Positions 37,292 through 39,977 of a DNA stretch of 39,977 nt are shown piece by piece; the first letter of the stretch is position 1; every line of letters begins with the position of its first letter. The stretch comes from a virus. The position numbers and the translations under genes are program-made. The notes under the pieces are model-generated. The model ran no database searches, was not told where the DNA came from, and saw nothing but the letters and a program-made list of their open reading frames with translations. Location of the stretch: positions 1-39,977 of the IMG/VR virus record IMGVR_UViG_3300010375_000010; one strand, given 5' to 3'.

Positions 37292-39270
37292 ACCATGCCG
37301 CCCGGTTGCTGCGCACCCTGCGCAACCTGTGGGTACGCCGGCGGACCCACCCCGGCCCCGTTCGGCGCCGCGGCCAGCGCGCCCAGGTCGGGTACCGCAC
37401 CCACACCGGGTCCGCCACCTTCGAACACGCCCGGCTGTGGCTGCTGGCCGGGTGCGCCTGGCGGAAGACTGCCGGGCACCGTGCCCTGCGCCGCGAGCTG
37501 CTGCGCTTCGCCCGCCTTGGCCAGCATGTCGCCGCGGCCGGCCAGCATAAACACCTGCGCGTCCAGCCACTGCTCGTACTGCGGGCTCGCGCGGATGCGG
37601 TCGCGGGCGATGCTGCGGCGGATCTCGTCGGGGTTATCGCCCAGGTATTCAACCGCCTCGTCCTTCCCCCACGTGCCCGCGGCGAGGCGCTCGTGGGCAT
37701 ACCGCGCGGCGATCATCTCGTCCGTCGGCAGTTGCGCCTGCACCTCCCACTTGACCTGCATGGGCTTGGCAAAATCGTCAGGCCCGAGCCCGAGGTAGCC
37801 CGACGGGTTGTTGTCGTCGCCCGAGTAGAAGACCCACACCTTCTCCTGCGCGCGCTCGCGAACCAGGGTCCAGAGCTTCTCGGTCTGGCCGAGCAGCAAG
37901 CGCTCGATACCGTGGCGCACCGGGCCGACGCGCGTACGGGTGTAGCTGAGCACCTGGCTGATCGCGAAGCCGGCGCCCTCCATCCCGCTGAGCGTGGTCA
38001 CGCGCGGGCTCTCGAGGTCGCGGATCGCCTGGTCGACCAGACTCATGTGCTTCTCGAGCGTCTCGGGCCCCATGTACTGAATGCGCTGCAGCTGGCGGCC
38101 CGCGGGCAGGTTCAGGATCTCGCCCGGCCGGACCGTCAGGTCACCCTCGCGCGGCAGGCCGTCGTTGCCGATCACCGTCGTCGCCGGCGTGTCGCCGTAG
38201 GTCACCAGCGGGCTGAGCAGGTCCCTGGCGACATATTGGGCGTGCATCGCGCGCAGGAACTGGCGGTAGCGCACCAGCTCGAGCTTGGTCCGGCCGATGC
38301 CCCAACCGACTTTCCGGTTCCGCCAGTGCGACATCGACAGGCCCGGCGCGTAGTCGTACGGCACGCCAAACGGGTAGCCGTGACGGAACTGCTTGACGAT
38401 CTGGCCCGTGTCCTGGCCACTGTAGTTCTGGCCGGCGACCACGTACGTCACCCACTCGTCATCCCACAGCTCGAGCATCTCGACGCTGGCGTTCACGCTG
38501 CGCGCGGCCTCGATCTCGTTGAACCCCTGACCGAGCTCCTCGGGCACGATGTCGCCCTGCTTGTCGCGCGCCAGCCGATAGCGACGGAAGGTCGAGCGCT
38601 GCGGCTTCTCCGAGACCTCGAGGACCTCGCACAGTCGGCCACCGGACCACTGCGGGTAGATGCTGCGCGGGTCGACGTACATCCACACAAACGGTGGCCC
38701 AGCGGATTTTTTCGCGTCCTCGGTGGCCTTGTCGTAGTTGCGGTACGCCTCGTACGAGTCGTCGGCCTTGGGCCGCGGCACGCTGTACCGCGCGTCCCAC
38801 AGATCGCGCCGCCACAGCAGTTTCGACCAACCGCCACCGTCGTTCAGGCACGCGTCGGTCACCTGGGTCATCGTGTCTGAGCCCGGCTCGCGCGTGCCGC
38901 ACCGCCAGAGGACCTCCTCGGTCCAGTGCTCGCGGTCGGTGGCGAGCGTCTGCGCCGTGTCGCCCTCGCCGCCCTTGATGTTGATTTTGGGCCGCTCGAG
39001 GGTCAGGATCGCCGACTGCTGGAACGCCTCCTCGGTGATGTCCGGGTCGCGCGGGTCGACGTGGACCAGGATGTAGTCCTTGTCGGCCTCGGCCAGCGCC
39101 GGCTCACGCATCTCACGCTGTCGGCGCATGTGGTCGATGTCGTAGTCCTGGTCCTTGTACAGATTGCCGAGCTCGGTCTTGAGCGCCTGCACGTAGTGCG
39201 ACGTGGGCGGCTTGAGCGAGGTGCTCTCGCGATCGACGGACTCGCTGTCGTCCTGGGTGTTGTCAGCCAC
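37288..39270 (-). CDS. Portal protein
   Basis: 660 aa; forms the dodecameric ring through which DNA is packed and ejected. Evidence: an N-terminal charged helix region (DYDIDHMRRQREMREP), a middle with YSVPRPKADDSYEAYRNYDK and MYVDPRSIYP (portal wing/clip-like), a helical crown, and a Pro/Gln-rich C-terminus. Size is that of large podovirus portals. GTG at 39270 overlaps the primase-like stop by 8 bp. It is followed directly by small virion genes; the order terL ... portal ... scaffold, coat is typical. Confidence 0.75.
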   Translation of the reverse strand: MADNTQDDSESVDRESTSLKPPTSHYVQALKTELGNLYKDQDYDIDHMRRQREMREPALAEADKDYILVHVDPRDPDITEEAFQQSAILTLERPKINIKGGEGDTAQTLATDREHWTEEVLWRCGTREPGSDTMTQVTDACLNDGGGWSKLLWRRDLWDARYSVPRPKADDSYEAYRNYDKATEDAKKSAGPPFVWMYVDPRSIYPQWSGGRLCEVLEVSEKPQRSTFRRYRLARDKQGDIVPEELGQGFNEIEAARSVNASVEMLELWDDEWVTYVVAGQNYSGQDTGQIVKQFRHGYPFGVPYDYAPGLSMSHWRNRKVGWGIGRTKLELVRYRQFLRAMHAQYVARDLLSPLVTYGDTPATTVIGNDGLPREGDLTVRPGEILNLPAGRQLQRIQYMGPETLEKHMSLVDQAIRDLESPRVTTLSGMEGAGFAISQVLSYTRTRVGPVRHGIERLLLGQTEKLWTLVRERAQEKVWVFYSGDDNNPSGYLGLGPDDFAKPMQVKWEVQAQLPTDEMIAARYAHERLAAGTWGKDEAVEYLGDNPDEIRRSIARDRIRASPQYEQWLDAQVFMLAGRGDMLAKAGEAQQLAAQGTVPGSLPPGAPGQQPQPGVFEGGGPGVGAVPDLGALAAAPNGAGVGPPAYPQVAQGAQQPGGMV

Positions 39271-39886
39271 GATTCAGGTGCGCATCCCACATGGCATACA
39301 GGCGCCGCGGCGTGCTCAGATGCACGGGCGTATCCGCCAGGTGGTGACCAGTGACGGTCAGAAAGCGACGCTGGCTATACATCTCGATGTTCCCCCGCCG
39401 GCGCCTGCCCTCTGGCAGGGTGCCCTTGCAGAACACGCGATAGCCATCTCGGCTTGGAGAATACTCCGCATAACTGTCAAGTGCACGCACGATGGCGTCC
39501 GCGCCGGCCCGCCACTGGTCGACGTGATCGAGGTCGACGCCGACGATGCCCCAGCGCAGATCGAGCGCGAAGCTGACGCCGTCATACGGCCGCGCATCAC
39601 CCGATTGGGGTGACTGGCCGATGCGGTAGGCCTCGAAGCACGTGTCGAAGTCGAGCCACGTACTCGAGTTCGAGGCTTCGGCGCGTTCGCCGGTCTCGGG
39701 GTTGTACGGCGGCTTGCTCCAGCGGTTGTCCTGATGCTCGTACCGCCAGCACGCCCAGGCTCGGTGATTGCGCAATTCCTGGGGGATGGCCCACCGTTCG
39801 ACCTTGAGCGCACCAGTGGGCGGTGGTGACTTCTGCGGCGCGCGCGCCGGCTGGGTGTACGCCTGCAGCCAGCGCGGCACCGTCAT
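39263..39886 (-). CDS. Stand-alone primase-like (AEP/primpol) domain protein
   Basis: 207 aa, matching the N-terminal primase-like domain of phage/plasmid primase-helicases: WACWRYE (44-50), KPPYNPETGERAEAS, GVDLDH (116-121, the metal-binding DxD), SPSRDGYR (143-150), IEMYSQRRFLTVTGHH (167-182). In most relatives it is joined to an SF3/D5-type helicase; none is present here or elsewhere in the window. It lies between terminase and portal in the virion operon, an unusual place for a replication gene. It could prime replication, act in repair, or have been repurposed in packaging. Confidence 0.75.
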   Translation of the reverse strand: MTVPRWLQAYTQPARAPQKSPPPTGALKVERWAIPQELRNHRAWACWRYEHQDNRWSKPPYNPETGERAEASNSSTWLDFDTCFEAYRIGQSPQSGDARPYDGVSFALDLRWGIVGVDLDHVDQWRAGADAIVRALDSYAEYSPSRDGYRVFCKGTLPEGRRRRGNIEMYSQRRFLTVTGHHLADTPVHLSTPRRLYAMWDAHLNRG

Positions 39887-39977
39887 CGCGTCACGCTGGC
39901 GGTGTCTCCGCAGGCGTCCCGTTCCAATGCGTCGACTCCGGGGGAAGCGCCGGGAGATTCTTGATCGCGGCTTTCGA
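39855..39977. repeat. Right copy of 123-bp terminal redundancy
   Basis: Identical to bases 1-123. Contains the first 32 bases of the primase-like gene (start 39886) and, on the minus strand at 39891-39977, the last 29 codons of the 87-aa gene at 37-300, cut by the contig end. Confidence 0.95.

Noticed and set aside
36805-38880. 691-codon open frame on the plus strand
   Set aside because: Antisense to the portal gene, with low-complexity Arg/Ala/His/Leu composition and no motif.
1-39977. tRNA genes, CRISPR arrays, diversity-generating retroelement, insertion sequences
   Set aside because: I saw no cloverleaf with a conserved T-arm, no regularly spaced repeats, no reverse transcriptase or template/variable repeat pair, and no transposase.

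Overview
The window is a complete or near-complete genome of a tailed, probably temperate bacteriophage. The last 123 bases repeat the first 123 exactly, so the contig closes into a circle of 39,854 bp, and genes read through the join. The DNA is GC-rich (roughly mid-60s percent by eye), with many GTG starts, stop/start overlaps (ATGA, GTGA), few Shine-Dalgarno sites in one operon and several starts that look leaderless. This suggests a high-GC host such as an actinobacterium, a chloroflexote or a deinococcote; the sequence alone does not decide. I found no tape-measure, sheath or major tail-tube gene. With a P22/HK97-type coat protein, a large portal and a 1693-residue peptidoglycan-cutting virion protein, a short-tailed (podovirus-like) particle is most likely.

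Layout. (1) A minus-strand block starts near 8124 and runs leftward, across the contig join and on down to 15247, about 32.7 kb with almost no gaps. It first encodes small regulators, a lytic-transglycosylase and membrane-peptide cluster, a RecT-like annealing protein, an adenine/cytosine-type DNA methyltransferase and a replication-initiator-like protein. Then come terminase small and large subunits, a stand-alone primase-like protein, portal, the large polyvalent virion protein, two coiled-coil or low-complexity virion proteins, scaffold, coat protein, collagen-like, lectin-like and repeat-rich fibres, a C39-like peptidase and small membrane proteins. (2) A lysogeny module (10875 to 8675, minus) has an XRE repressor followed by a large serine integrase. 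A 33-bp inverted repeat just past the integrase stop is a candidate attP. (3) A plus-strand operon (10936-15118) diverges from the repressor and holds about 13 small genes. (4) Two small membrane-protein genes on the plus strand (36089-36543) interrupt the virion operon like a moron.

The most notable content is in the plus-strand operon: a VUT/YhhQ-type queuosine-precursor transporter overlapping a DpdA-like (tRNA-guanine-transglycosylase-related) DNA base-exchange enzyme. With no preQ0 synthesis genes in the genome, this looks like a scavenging-type 7-deazaguanine DNA modification module, which would protect phage DNA from host restriction. It sits among a SWIM zinc finger, a possible OB-fold protein and many tiny cysteine-rich putative zinc-binding proteins. 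Three genes in the operon share an identical 12-bp start module, in two cases preceded by an inverted copy.

Inferred working: the repressor/integrase module maintains the prophage; the plus operon and the leftward operon are the lytic programmes; replication probably uses host polymerase and helicase, with phage initiator, annealing and primase-like factors.
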